DNA of 11,879 nucleotides. Source: Larix sibirica (lineage: Eukaryota > Streptophyta > Pinopsida > Pinales > Pinaceae). Positions 1 to 7,011 of the stretch are shown piece after piece; the first letter of the stretch is position 1; each line of letters starts with the position of its first letter. Location of the stretch: NCBI GenBank assembly GCA_004151065.3, contig NWUY0300027334.1, positions 45,744 through 57,622 of the forward strand, written 5' to 3'. A program made the translations under genes and the position numbers. The notes under the pieces were generated by a model that was not told where the DNA came from, ran no database searches, and saw nothing but the letters and a program-made list of their open reading frames with translations.

Positions 1-210
1 GTAGACTTTGCATATTATGTCTCTAATGGTTTGAAATCATAGCTTGGAATGTTAAATATAATTTTTATGATTAAAATTGTAATTATTTTTGTATTCTTTA
101 ATATTCCGGTTCATTGAAATCAAACCGCTACAGTTCATCACCGGTTCCGGTTCCAGTCCAAGTTGACCCTCGACCGGTTCGATTCCCGGTTCCGTGTTTT
201 AAAACACTGG
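1..210. other. Non-coding left edge with CCGGTTCC-rich segment
   Basis: I see no open frame of note here. The first 120 bases are AT-rich. Bases 138-210 are unusually rich in CCGGTT and GGTTCC words and end in a TTTTAAAACA stretch. Such CCGGTTCC-rich patches are common in dispersed plant repeats, so this is probably the edge of an old repeat. I cannot assign a family. A tRNA B-box-like word occurs at 176-186, but no convincing A box accompanies it. Confidence 0.4.
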
Positions 211-493
211 TTCAAATATAACACAGATTCAAGGAGACATGGCCAACATATAGGCCAGGACAAGTTTTTATGTGAGGAATAAACTTCTGCTGAACCTGCT
301 CAGTTCTAAGTTCTATCTGTCAACCCAAGCAGAGGGAGTTTACCCAGAGAAGCAGGACACCTCCAGCCATGCCAAAGAGGTTCACGTCCATCCAAAGTCC
401 ATATAAGGAATTTTGATCATATTTAATTCTCAGCTATGCAAGCCAAATTTGTGCTGTTTATGTAATTTTCAAAAATAGAGGATCGCATGTAGC
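211..493. repeat. Diverged tandem duplication, copy 1 (period about 350 bp)
   Basis: This segment matches 563-803 in order along its whole length. Shared landmarks are AGATTCAAGGA followed by GCCAACAT, then CTGCTCAGTTC, CTGTCAACC, GAGAAGCAGG, CATGCCA, GAGGTTCA, ATTTTGAT, TTCTCA, GCAAGCCAA, and finally AAAAATAGAGGAT with GCGT or GCAT. The two copies differ by many substitutions and small indels, so the duplication is old. No open frame is conserved between them. The unit family is not recognised. Confidence 0.75.
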
Positions 494-562
494 GAGGTCC
501 TGGGAACCTTCCAAACGTGCATAAGAAGCTTAAATGTCTGTTCATGAAGGAGGGCATCAGCA

Positions 563-803
563 GTTCAAACACAAGGCAGATTCAAGGATACAGCCAACAT
601 TAGAGCCAGGGCAGGTTTTCTACTGAACCTACCTGCTCAGTTCCAACTGTCAACCAGAGCAGAGGGGGTTTACATGGAGAAGCAGGGCACCACCAGTCAT
701 GCCAGAGGGGTTCAAGTCCAGATAAGAAATTTTGATAATATTTTGTTCTCACCTCTGCAAGCCAATTACTATTTTAATAATTTTTAAAAATAGAGGATTG
801 CGT
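563..803. repeat. Diverged tandem duplication, copy 2
   Basis: This is the second copy of the 211-493 unit. It is shorter because of several deletions, including one near the GAACCTGCTCAG landmark and one after GCAAGCCAA. Between the copies, 494-562 is unrelated spacer. Nothing suggests a coding function. The copies are most simply remnants of one dispersed repeat duplicated locally. Confidence 0.72.
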
Positions 804-1171
804 GACACAATATGCCTGCCATAAAGTTTATTTTATTTTTCGGTATGCATGTAATAGTAAGGCTTTATTACAAGAAAAATTGAAATCCTGCCTTAACTGT
901 CTTTAAATGCATCAGTTGCATATAGGCCTATTTTACATCCACGAACGCCTGCCCCTTCTTCCCAATTTCCTGCTTAAACAGTCTAAATAACTGTCAATTT
1001 CCCCAATTGCAACATTTTTTACTGCAAATTTTGTGTTTCTATGTATAATATATATATATAGAGAGAGAGAGAGAATTAATAAAATACATACATATATATA
1101 AAGCAGACATCCATTTATTTTTCTTATTAATAACTTTTAATAAATATTATAGATCCAAAGTTAAAATTAAG
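804..1171. other. AT-rich non-coding stretch
   Basis: Apart from the microsatellite at 1046-1074, this stretch holds no usable open frame and no recognised motif. It separates the left duplication from the broken coding segment and contains several A/T homopolymer runs. Confidence 0.6.
1046..1074. repeat. Compound microsatellite (TA)n(GA)n
   Basis: A run of alternating TA (about 1046-1060) passes directly into seven GA units (1061-1074). This is a simple compound dinucleotide repeat, likely polymorphic in length. It has no evident relation to neighbouring features. Confidence 0.9.
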
Positions 1172-2407
1172 ATGGATCTAGATGACCCAGATGGGATGAC
1201 TTATCGGCAATCAATTCTGGTGACCAATGGCAGGTCAGTTCAACCTGGGCACTTGGCCGCACAAATGGAGATTAACCATGCTCATATGGGCGGTGGGGGA
1301 GGACACACATTGCCCTATCGACGTGAAGCCTTCACCACAGCAAGATATAATTGCATAGCAGCATTTTAATGGGAGGAGAGCAGGTACGAGCATATGTGCA
1401 AACACAATGGCAAGGATTTAGAGGACAATCAGTACAGCAGATCGGATGATAGGTGAATCCACTCTGCTTACAATGAAATTAATGGCAATTAGTTTGCCCG
1501 AAGCTCCTATGCCTCCGGTCAGAGAGATGGGTTGGTCATTGTGGTCTTGCCACCTGCTCTGCAATGATGTCCAACAAGATAGCATTGGAACAAAAGGCAC
1601 TGGCAGAGCGGTGGAAGTTTTCGACAGGGAGGTGATAGGAATGGTGAGGTAGCACCTTCTTGACTCCTCTTGAAGTGGCAGTAGCGACTTTACAGGTGCT
1701 AACAACATGGAAAGGCAGTGCTCTTGCCCAGCAAATCGGGGGCATAGTCAGTGCCCTCTACAATGTTAGCACAGAGGTGACAAATTATGGAGAAGACAGG
1801 CAAATTCAGTTGCAGGCTTCAAAGTTCAAGGTTTGGAAAATTCTTGAATGGGTGGGGGAAATTGCTCAGGTCCTCAAGATCCCCACTCTATCATCAGAAG
1901 CTCACTTGCGTCTCAGCAATGTTAGATCAGTAAAGCAGACAGAACAGGCTCTATTCCTCCTCAAGCAGGCAGCAGTCCCTTCACAGCCTTGCGTGGAAGG
2001 GGCTGTTAAAGATAAGCCCACCTCCCCACCCAGATCAATATATCCGCAGACTATCCAGGACTCGCCAGCAGGGCCAAGATGGCAATGCTTCCCCGGGTTT
2101 TTCTCAGTAGCATCCATGCTCAATACTTACGTTATTTTCTGTGTTTGGTATTTAGCTTGGCTCCTAGTCTTTGGGAATGTATATCAGTATGGACTCTGTT
2201 AATGGTCCTCAGGCAGTCAGTTATAGCATCTCCTGTTGGTATCATTATCTATTCCTCCTCAAGCAGGCAGCAGTCCCTTCGCAGCCTTGCGTGGAAGGGG
2301 CTGTTAAAGATAAGCCCACCTCACCACCCAGATCAATACATCCGCAGACTATCCAGGACTCGCCAGCAGGGCACAATGGCAATGCTTCCACGGGTTTGAC
2401 TCAGTAG
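1172..2407 (+). pseudogene. Broken coding region of unrecognised family
   Basis: Base composition is more GC-balanced here than in the flanks, and open segments succeed each other in all three plus frames. One runs from ATG 1172 to stop 1367-1369. A second runs from ATG 1446 to 1652. The longest is open from 1648 to 2202 (185 codons, no ATG at its start). The last reads as a helical, Q/E/K/L-rich protein with the landmarks LTTWKG, NYGEDRQIQLQ and FKVWKILEWVGE. I do not recognise the family. The frame changes could be frameshifts in a dead gene or unannotated introns. Candidate donor-like words exist, for example GGCAG/GTCAGT near 1232, and several CAG acceptor-like sites follow. The likely ancestral stop is TAG at 2405-2407, seen in the second copy of the duplicated 3' end. 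Chance open frames remain an alternative. Confidence concerns coding ancestry only. Confidence 0.4.
1951..2248 (+). repeat. Tandem unit 1: gene 3' end plus presumed 3' UTR (298 bp)
   Basis: This unit is repeated head to tail at 2249-2545 with only about ten substitutions and one 1-base indel, so the duplication is recent. In the frame of the 1648-2202 segment, both units encode the same peptide from LFLLKQAAVPSQP through QTIQDSPAG. An extra base near 2075 in this unit shifts its frame away from the stop used by unit 2. The remainder, TAGCATCCATGC to TATCATTAT, has no consistent frame and is best read as UTR. Confidence 0.88.
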
Positions 2408-2545
2408 CATCCATGCTCAATACTTACGTTATTTTCTGTGTTTGGTATTTAGTTTGGCTCCTAGTCTTTGGGAATGTATATCAGTATGGACTCTGTTAAT
2501 GGTCCTCAGGCAGTCAGTTATAGCATCTCCTTTTGGTATCATTAT
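2249..2545 (+). repeat. Tandem unit 2: gene 3' end with intact in-frame stop
   Basis: This is the second copy of the 298-bp unit and abuts unit 1 exactly. After the shared peptide ending SPAG it continues HNGNASTGLTQ to TAG at 2405-2407. It therefore appears to keep the ancestral C-terminus that unit 1 lost through its indel. Downstream it carries the same UTR-like block, then leads into a further block (2546-2634) that is absent between units 1 and 2. Confidence 0.85.
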
Positions 2546-2641
2546 AGCTGCACTGGATCAGAACATTCAGTTTTTTTACAAGGGGTGGGTAGGTTTCCAA
2601 ACGGGGCTGACCAGGCCCGTCATGAATATAAACTCAAGATC

Positions 2642-2932
2642 CTCAGTAACATCAATACTCAATACTTATGTTATTTTCTGTATTCGGTATTTAGCTTGGT
2701 TCCCAGTCTTTGGGTATGTATGTCAGTTATTTTATGTGTTCGGTATTTAGCTTGGCTCCCAGTCTTTGGGTATGTATGTCAGTATGGACTCCGTTAATAG
2801 TCCTCGGGCAGTCAGTTATAGCATCTCCTTTTGGTATCATGATAGCTCCACTGGAGCAGAACATTCTCAGTTTGTTTATAAGGGGTGTGCATGTTTCCCA
2901 ACGGGGCTGACCAGGCCCGTCATGAATGTAAA
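2642..2932 (+). repeat. Third, diverged UTR-only copy
   Basis: This copy starts at CTCAGTAACATC, which aligns with CTCAGTAGCATC at the stop codon of units 1 and 2. It lacks the coding part. It then follows the UTR block (GTATTTAGCTTGG, AGTCTTTGGG, CAGTATGGACTC, CAGTCAGTTATAGCATCTCC) and the following block of 2546-2634 (CACTGG, CAGAACATTC, ACGGGGCTGACCAGGCCCGT). It is clearly more diverged than units 1 and 2, so it represents an older duplication. Confidence 0.82.
2671..2782 (+). repeat. Internal 56-bp tandem duplication
   Basis: Two head-to-tail copies of 56 bp occupy 2671-2726 and 2727-2782. Each runs from TTATTTT through CGGTATTTAGCTTGG, CCCAGTCTTTGGG and TATGTATGTCAG, with only a few mismatches. 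The duplication exists only inside the third UTR-like copy, so it arose after that copy separated from units 1 and 2. Confidence 0.9.
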
Positions 2933-3129
2933 CTCCTGTAAATTTGAAGCTTAATATAAAAGCTAACTTACAAAAGAAAATGGATCCAGGCTAAATCTAA
3001 ACTGGTGTGGTGACAATTAACAGATCTATTAATTATGTGATTCGATCTTGCCTTGATTTCATTGTTTTAGTAACCTCTGTCCTTTTAGAAAACCCCAGAA
3101 AAACGCTATGATTCCATTTGATTTGAAAA
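2933..3129. other. Non-coding stretch
   Basis: No open frame, repeat or recognisable regulatory word stands out between the third UTR-like copy and the hairpin at 3130. On the minus strand this DNA could lie in the very long first intron of the ubiquitin gene, but no exon of that gene is visible here. Confidence 0.5.
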
Positions 3130-3303
3130 TGTTGAGTGACAAAACTCAACATTGCACACTCACATTCATTGTGTAACAATATCTCCTATTATGTTATAAA
3201 ATGCACCTTATCTCCTATTATGTTATAAAATGTACCTCTCGACTCTTTTTGAGTTCATATATGAATTTTACTCAATCCTTCAATAAAATCAAAGTAGTTT
3301 ACA
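3130..3303. repeat. LTR-like short segment with hairpin and 29-bp tandem pair
   Basis: An 8-bp inverted repeat, TGTTGAGT and ACTCAACA, spans 3130-3151 with a 6-base loop. Two nearly identical 29-bp units follow at 3181-3209 and 3210-3238 (ATCTCCTATTATGTTATAAA each). Then comes a CTCGACTC segment, CCTTCAATAAAATC resembling a polyadenylation region, and a terminal TTTACA. TG at one end, CA at the other and the AATAAA word recall a short solo LTR. I find no flanking target-site duplication, so this remains weak. Confidence 0.35.
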
Positions 3304-3538
3304 TAAATTCGAAATAATATTTATAAAAATGGTATTGTTTCTATTAATTTACATGGGCATGTATTATTATATATATCCGGTTTGTAACCATAAATTCCTT
3401 GTTATTTTTCGCTTCTTTTTTCAGTTTCATTTCAACAGTGCCCCAAGAAACAGACACGAGATGGGAAAGGAAAAGGAAGGGGAGTTATTGACGCATCTAG
3501 GTTTTTCATCAAACGCATATATAGAACAGTCTGAACTG
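3304..3538. other. AT-rich non-coding stretch, probably intronic on the minus strand
   Basis: The sequence is AT-rich with TATATATA runs near 3367-3377. A short open frame on the plus strand is not supported by any recognisable protein signal. If the ubiquitin exon is functional, this lies within its first intron. Confidence 0.5.
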
Positions 3539-3619
3539 TCATATATTTTCACCAAAACCCTAAACCCTGAATGAGCCATCAACAAGAAGCTACTTTGGAA
3601 TCAAACCAACAGAAAAGGC
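3539..3619 (-). repeat. 81-bp telobox-bearing tandem unit, distal copy
   Basis: This is the copy farther from the ubiquitin exon of two exactly adjacent 81-bp units, with about six mismatches between them. Each contains AAAACCCTAAACCCTGAA. Read on the minus strand this is a GGGTTTAGGGTTTT double telobox, matching the plant telomere repeat and the AAACCCTAA element frequent near transcription starts of translation-related plant genes. It lies inside the presumed first intron, about 105-185 bases downstream of the splice donor. Confidence 0.93.
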
Positions 3620-3700
3620 TCATATATTTTCGCCAAAACCCTAAACCCTGAAAGAGCCATCATCAAGAACCTACTTTGGAATCAAAGCAACAGAAAAGGC
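3620..3700 (-). repeat. 81-bp telobox-bearing tandem unit, proximal copy
   Basis: This is the second unit, ending only about 22 bases from the splice donor of the ubiquitin exon. Both copies keep the telobox core, TCATATATTTTC, TACTTTGGAATCAAA and CAACAGAAAAGGC. Differences are scattered single bases, for example CACC versus CGCC before the telobox. Whether the teloboxes act as an intronic enhancer is inference from plant promoter literature. Confidence 0.93.
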
Positions 3701-3712
3701 AGAGAAAGGCAT

Positions 3713-3722
3713 GAATACTTAC
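3713..3722 (-). other. 5' splice donor of ubiquitin intron 1
   Basis: On the minus strand the exon ends AAAACAC and is followed by GTAAGTATTC, a near-ideal plant donor. It interrupts codon 8 after its first base (phase 1). The match of a strong donor to the exact point where the ubiquitin reading would otherwise change to RKYS is the main argument for an intron rather than a chance MQIFVKT. Confidence 0.75.
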
Positions 3723-3744
3723 GTGTTTTAACGAAGATCTGCAT
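3723..3744 (-). CDS. UBQ: Ubiquitin gene, first coding exon (partial: codons 1-7 and first base of codon 8)
   Basis: Reading the minus strand from ATG at 3744-3742 gives MQIFVKT, the invariant N-terminus of ubiquitin, followed by C and then GTAAGTATTC. Codon 8 of ubiquitin is Leu, so a C before a phase-1 intron fits CTN exactly. Ubiquitin is the 76-residue modifier joined to target proteins. It is made from polyubiquitin genes or from fusions to ribosomal proteins eL40 or eS31, and the present fragment cannot tell which. The ATG context, a TATA box about 95 bases upstream and a C/G-rich leader support a real first exon. The continuation encoding LTGKTIT should lie on the minus strand below 3713, but I cannot find it down to base 1. 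The intron is therefore longer than 3.7 kb, or the locus is a truncated copy. NEDD8/RUB proteins begin MIKVKT and fit less well. Confidence 0.72.
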
Positions 3745-3837
3745 GGTTGCGGTTGCAGACAGAAAACAGCAGCAGCTCTAGACAATTCCTTCGTCGCCGC
3801 CACAAATTTGCCGTTCCAACCCCAATCGCCTTAAGCC

Positions 3838-3843
3838 TTTATA
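3838..3843 (-). promoter_or_regulatory. TATA box of the ubiquitin gene with overlapping TGGGCT
   Basis: On the minus strand TGGGCTATAAAGG occurs, with TATAAA at 3843-3838. The overlapping TGGGCT matches the plant site II word TGGGCY, which often pairs with teloboxes in promoters of translation-related genes. A start site about 30 bases downstream, near 3810, would give a leader of about 65 bases before the ATG. No alternative TATA lies closer to the ATG. Confidence 0.6.
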
Positions 3844-3876
3844 GCCCAAAAATTAGGGCGACCTCGAGATTGAGAC

Positions 3877-3903
3877 ACGCGTCCTCTAATCTGACGGTCA
3901 GAT
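3877..3903 (-). promoter_or_regulatory. Upstream palindromes ACGCGT and ATCTGACGGTCAGAT
   Basis: A 15-base interrupted palindrome, ATCTGAC-G-GTCAGAT, occupies 3889-3903. ACGCGT, which fits the plant CGCG-box form, lies at 3877-3882. Both sit 35-60 bases upstream of the TATA box, a usual place for proximal promoter elements. Binding proteins are not known from the sequence alone. Confidence 0.4.
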
Positions 3904-4388
3904 GTAGTAATTAGACTCCCTTTCATTCATTTTCCATTTAGTCTCTTAATAAAAATAAAACCATGGAACCCTAAGTGCACTTCCACTAATCCACGGTAGG
4001 AAGAGGATGCGGAGTCTAGACTTACGTTATCCTCCACCATCTCTTGTACCCCTCCAAAACTATTTAGTAGTAGAGTGGAAAGTGTGCCCACATCAAGATA
4101 ACCCTTCGATTTAGCTTGTATAATTATTTAAACCCGGCTAATGGAATTTTTCAGCCTTTCTCCATGGGGTCGTAGGCTTATGGGAAGGCTGGTTCAAATA
4201 GCTTGGTCATTTTTTAAAGTCGTTTGGTCCCATGAAGGGACAAAAAAGAAAGAGTGATAGAATTATTTTCTATACTTATGATCTTGCGTGTATAAGATTG
4301 TACAAAATTGAACTTTGATAGGGGTGGTTAGAGAAAAATTAGGCCTTGCACAATGAGGATGGGGTGTTTAGAAAGAGTGTACAGTGAG
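3904..4388. other. Upstream region without recognisable gene
   Basis: This is upstream flank of the ubiquitin promoter. It holds no extended open frame. Near 4354-4400 the words ATGAGGATGGGGTG and GTGAGGATGGGGTG form a small direct repeat, and the second of these became the target of the retroposon insertion. Confidence 0.5.
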
Positions 4389-4408
4389 GATGGGGTGAGA
4401 GGTGAGTT
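4389..4408. repeat. Target-site duplication, left copy (20 bp)
   Basis: GATGGGGTGAGAGGTGAGTT occurs here and again, identical in all 20 bases, at 5764-5783. The left copy abuts a poly-T run and the right copy abuts the other end of the inserted segment, as expected for target-primed reverse transcription. Confidence 0.93.
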
Positions 4409-5763
4409 TTTTTTTTAAGTAAGATACTTTATATTAACAGTTTATACAAAAATTACAGCATATATTAGTCAAAATATCCTTCTTGTCTGTTTGAACCATC
4501 CTATTAATCAGTCTTAGCTTTTAAAACAACATAAACCCCTAGGGCCCCTCCCCTGAGGGAGAAAAAAGGGCTAACATTCCATAATAAATTCACCATTAAC
4601 CAGTACTATAGCCTACGGACTTGTAAGCCCTCTAAATCCAACTAACATCTTGAGGACAAAACCAACTACGCAACAAGAACTGATAACATACATCAAAAAT
4701 AAGACATAACCAAGAGCCATCCAATTCGATAACCACAAGCAGGACCATCAAGGCACCTAAACATTCGCAAAAGGAGGAGTTTGCCCTGCGCGACCAGGAT
4801 CCGCTGCCAGATTCATTCTCCCCGCCGACACATCAACCTTCGCAGGAGCAACCACCCCCATCTGCGAGAGAAAGGGGATGCCCAATTCTTTGCCCACAAC
4901 ATCTATCTTCATATGCAAGAACCTAGTGTCTACATATAACTCCTTCCAAAGCGCCACCGGGACCTCACCCACACTCTACTTCTCCTCCCGCTCCAGAAGA
5001 ACACGTCCAAGCAGTCCTTTAATAACCCAATAGAGCATGACGGTCTTCTCATATAACCCCTACCGCGCCGGCAAGGACCCTGAATCCTAGATTCATTGTT
5101 CCAACGCAACGACCTCCACAGATAGAACATTCTCCACCACCTCGCACCAAACCCCCTGCTCCATCATATCAAGGTCCGCCCAGATTGAAGAAGGGATGGA
5201 CGACCGATACTACCAGGTTGCATGAGCAACCCTCATCTACTCCCTACTCGCCCTTCGTTTCCTTCTCGCATCAAAACCCCCCGACGTCCCCTCCGAATCC
5301 ATCCCACTATTAGCAAACACGCAAAATTCACGAAGACTACCGGGGGCTCCACACATAATTGCTCCACCACTTTTCACCATACCAACGCATAAAGCCCCAT
5401 GTCAGTTAAAAACAAAGGAGAAAGGGCCGAAGGATATGGAAATCCACAAAGGGAAACTCTCGTAAAGGAAGACAAGACATTCCCCCATGGACCCGAAAAA
5501 CCACATCCCTTCACACCAGTTTCCATTATGGCCTATGTCAGCTCCCACCCGCATCTTGTACCACCACCCATCTCCTCGACTAAATCCTGCAGCCTGCTCG
5601 TACGCTTGCCACATGGAAGGGCCACCCACTCGCCCTTTCTCCCATGTCTCCTTGACTCACCACCTACCTTCATAAAGGCAATCGAATAGCACACATCGAG
5701 TCGGGATCTCCACGCGTCCCTCCCACCACATCACCCCTTCTTTTGTCCTCATCTGCATCCGAA
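4409..5763 (-). mobile_element. Poly-A retroposon insertion: 5'-truncated LINE or retrocopy
   Basis: The 1355-bp insert lies between 20-bp direct repeats. On the minus strand it ends in a poly-A tail (the T run at 4409-4416). Long target-site duplications plus a tail are the signature of LINE machinery, so the element's sense strand is minus, the same as the ubiquitin gene. The body is richer in G (sense) than its surroundings and holds several broken minus frames: 5629-5402, 5130-4930 and 4972-4757. The last ends in TPPFANV and stop. I do not see a reverse-transcriptase YxDD motif, endonuclease motifs or a CCHC knuckle. It is therefore either a 5'-truncated, decayed LINE, a non-autonomous relative, or a reverse-transcribed copy of a cellular mRNA. 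A 3' UTR of about 340 bases would follow the last frame. Confidence 0.82.
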
Positions 5764-5783
5764 GATGGGGTGAGAGGTGAGTT
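5764..5783. repeat. Target-site duplication, right copy (20 bp)
   Basis: This is the exact second copy of 4389-4408. It marks the 5' end of the minus-strand retroposon at 5763. The perfect match after insertion suggests that the insertion is fairly young relative to the surrounding decayed repeats. Confidence 0.93.
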
Positions 5784-6764
5784 AAAGTGGGAAGAATACT
5801 CCTAATTTATCATAAATATATTGGGAATTCAAATAGAATTGCTATTAAAGTTTTGATGGGAGTGAAACAATTGTGCTTTAAATTTGGCCTTTGCCTTAGC
5901 TTTTTAAACCTTGAGGTAGAGGGAAATTTTAAAATATTATTAAAATGCTCTTGAATAAAAGAAAGGAATGGATCTATCAATTATGTTTTGGAATTGATTT
6001 TGCGTCATGATAACCCTCATATCTAAAAACTTACTAACATACATTGGTTGACAAGATTGGTCCATGGTCACATATAAGGCCCAATACACCATGATATTTG
6101 TGCCAATGGACACAACCATAAAGAGGTTGGTACCTCCTACTGGCATAGTGGTTTATTAGTTGCAGGGTAAGTAAACTTGCTTACTCGATGTTCCCCTCTC
6201 CTCATTTGTGCAATTACAAAAGTGCCTCTCCATTAGCAAAAAATAATAAATAAATAACTTAATTGTCACCACTTCATAGTACCCATTTTGCATGCTTTCC
6301 TACATGCACATTAAAAAAGTCAAACATGCCTAACAATTATGTATCTTGAAATTGTTTCAACGACATAAGAACCCTCATGCTTTGCACTGCTATAATAGGG
6401 CCATTTTCATCCAACTTGTGTGTCCTTTTATGTCGAAATTTGAGAAATGGATGCACAAGGGCCTTTCTTTTATCACTAATGGGTGTCCATTTTTGCATCC
6501 TTATGCATCGCTTTTCCATCCTTATGCCATTGTTTGTGTCTTACTAATATCATTGGGGCATCTCAATAAATTCCCTATAGTGTATCATTTTCATATTCAG
6601 ACATCCTTGTAATGTCACAAGAGTATCGTTGAATGTAAAATCGCCCTTTTCCAGTGTCTCCACAACAACTTTAAAGTACCATTAACATCTTACCATTGTC
6701 TTTGAAGCATCTAGGTAGTGTCTTCAAAGAATCTAAATTGCATCTTTATAGCATCCTATATAAG
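5784..6764. other. Non-coding stretch with a diverged 45-bp direct repeat
   Basis: No gene is supported. Two segments, about 5979-6020 and 6334-6378, align over CAATTATGT, a TTGAAATTG or TTGGAATTG word, and AACCCTCAT with roughly three-quarters identity. On the minus strand both can be read as MRV(I/L)M followed by a QFQ(N/D) motif. This may be a relic of a coding repeat or only a non-coding duplicate. The remainder is AT-rich. Confidence 0.4.
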
Positions 6765-7011
6765 TTAAGTTAGGAGGTTCATCTAGGTTACATGTGCTAG
6801 GAAGGTTAGTGGGTTAGGATAGGTTAATAGGTTAGGTGAGATAATAGGTTACGTGGGGTAATGGGTTAGGATAGGTTATGAGGGCTAATGGGGTAGTGGG
6901 CTAGTAGGTTAGATGGGTTAGTGGTGTACGTTGGGGGTTAGTTGGGTTAAGTAGGTTTATGCATTGCATGTGTTAGAAAGGTTAGTTAAGTTAGTTGGTT
7001 AGTTGGTTAGT
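6765..7011 (+). repeat. GGTTAG-like degenerate minisatellite, left block
   Basis: The plus strand is built of irregular GGTTAG, GGGTTA, TTAGTGGG and GGATAGG words and contains very few C bases. It resembles a degraded telomere-type or G-rich minisatellite but does not keep the plant TTTAGGG register. Near its right end it contains GTTAGTTGGTTAGTTGGTTAG. It passes directly into the 155-bp satellite. Confidence 0.8.

Noticed and set aside
176-186. GGTTCGATTCC as a tRNA-type B box, suggesting a tRNA or SINE
   Set aside because: No A box at the proper distance, no cloverleaf, and no terminal tail. It lies in a CCGGTT-rich segment where such a word arises easily.
1536-1560. Minus-strand GGTGGCAAGACCAC as a possible second ubiquitin exon (TGKTIT)
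   Set aside because: It would read GGKTTMT, with an extra codon and no LEVE continuation. Ubiquitin is too conserved to accept this.
1418-1708. Minus-strand frame with LTGGIGASGK, resembling the P-loop start of dephospho-CoA kinase
   Set aside because: The loop has an extra residue, the Lys is followed by Leu instead of Ser/Thr, and neither the upstream nor the downstream sequence continues the family pattern. A resemblance of about 25 residues is not enough.
2129-2139. AATACTTACGT shared by the UTR copies and the ubiquitin splice donor region
   Set aside because: Only about 11 bases match, with unrelated surroundings. A shared donor-like word on the minus strand is likely chance.
5399-5689. 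Plus-strand open frames of 96 and 62 codons inside the retroposon
   Set aside because: They are antisense to the element's poly-A direction and are biased to Pro, Ser and His because the antisense strand is C-rich.
6346-6612. Plus-strand open frame of 88 codons
   Set aside because: It has a TTG start, no recognisable domain and no splice or promoter support. Its internal repeat HPYA is a by-product of short duplicated DNA.
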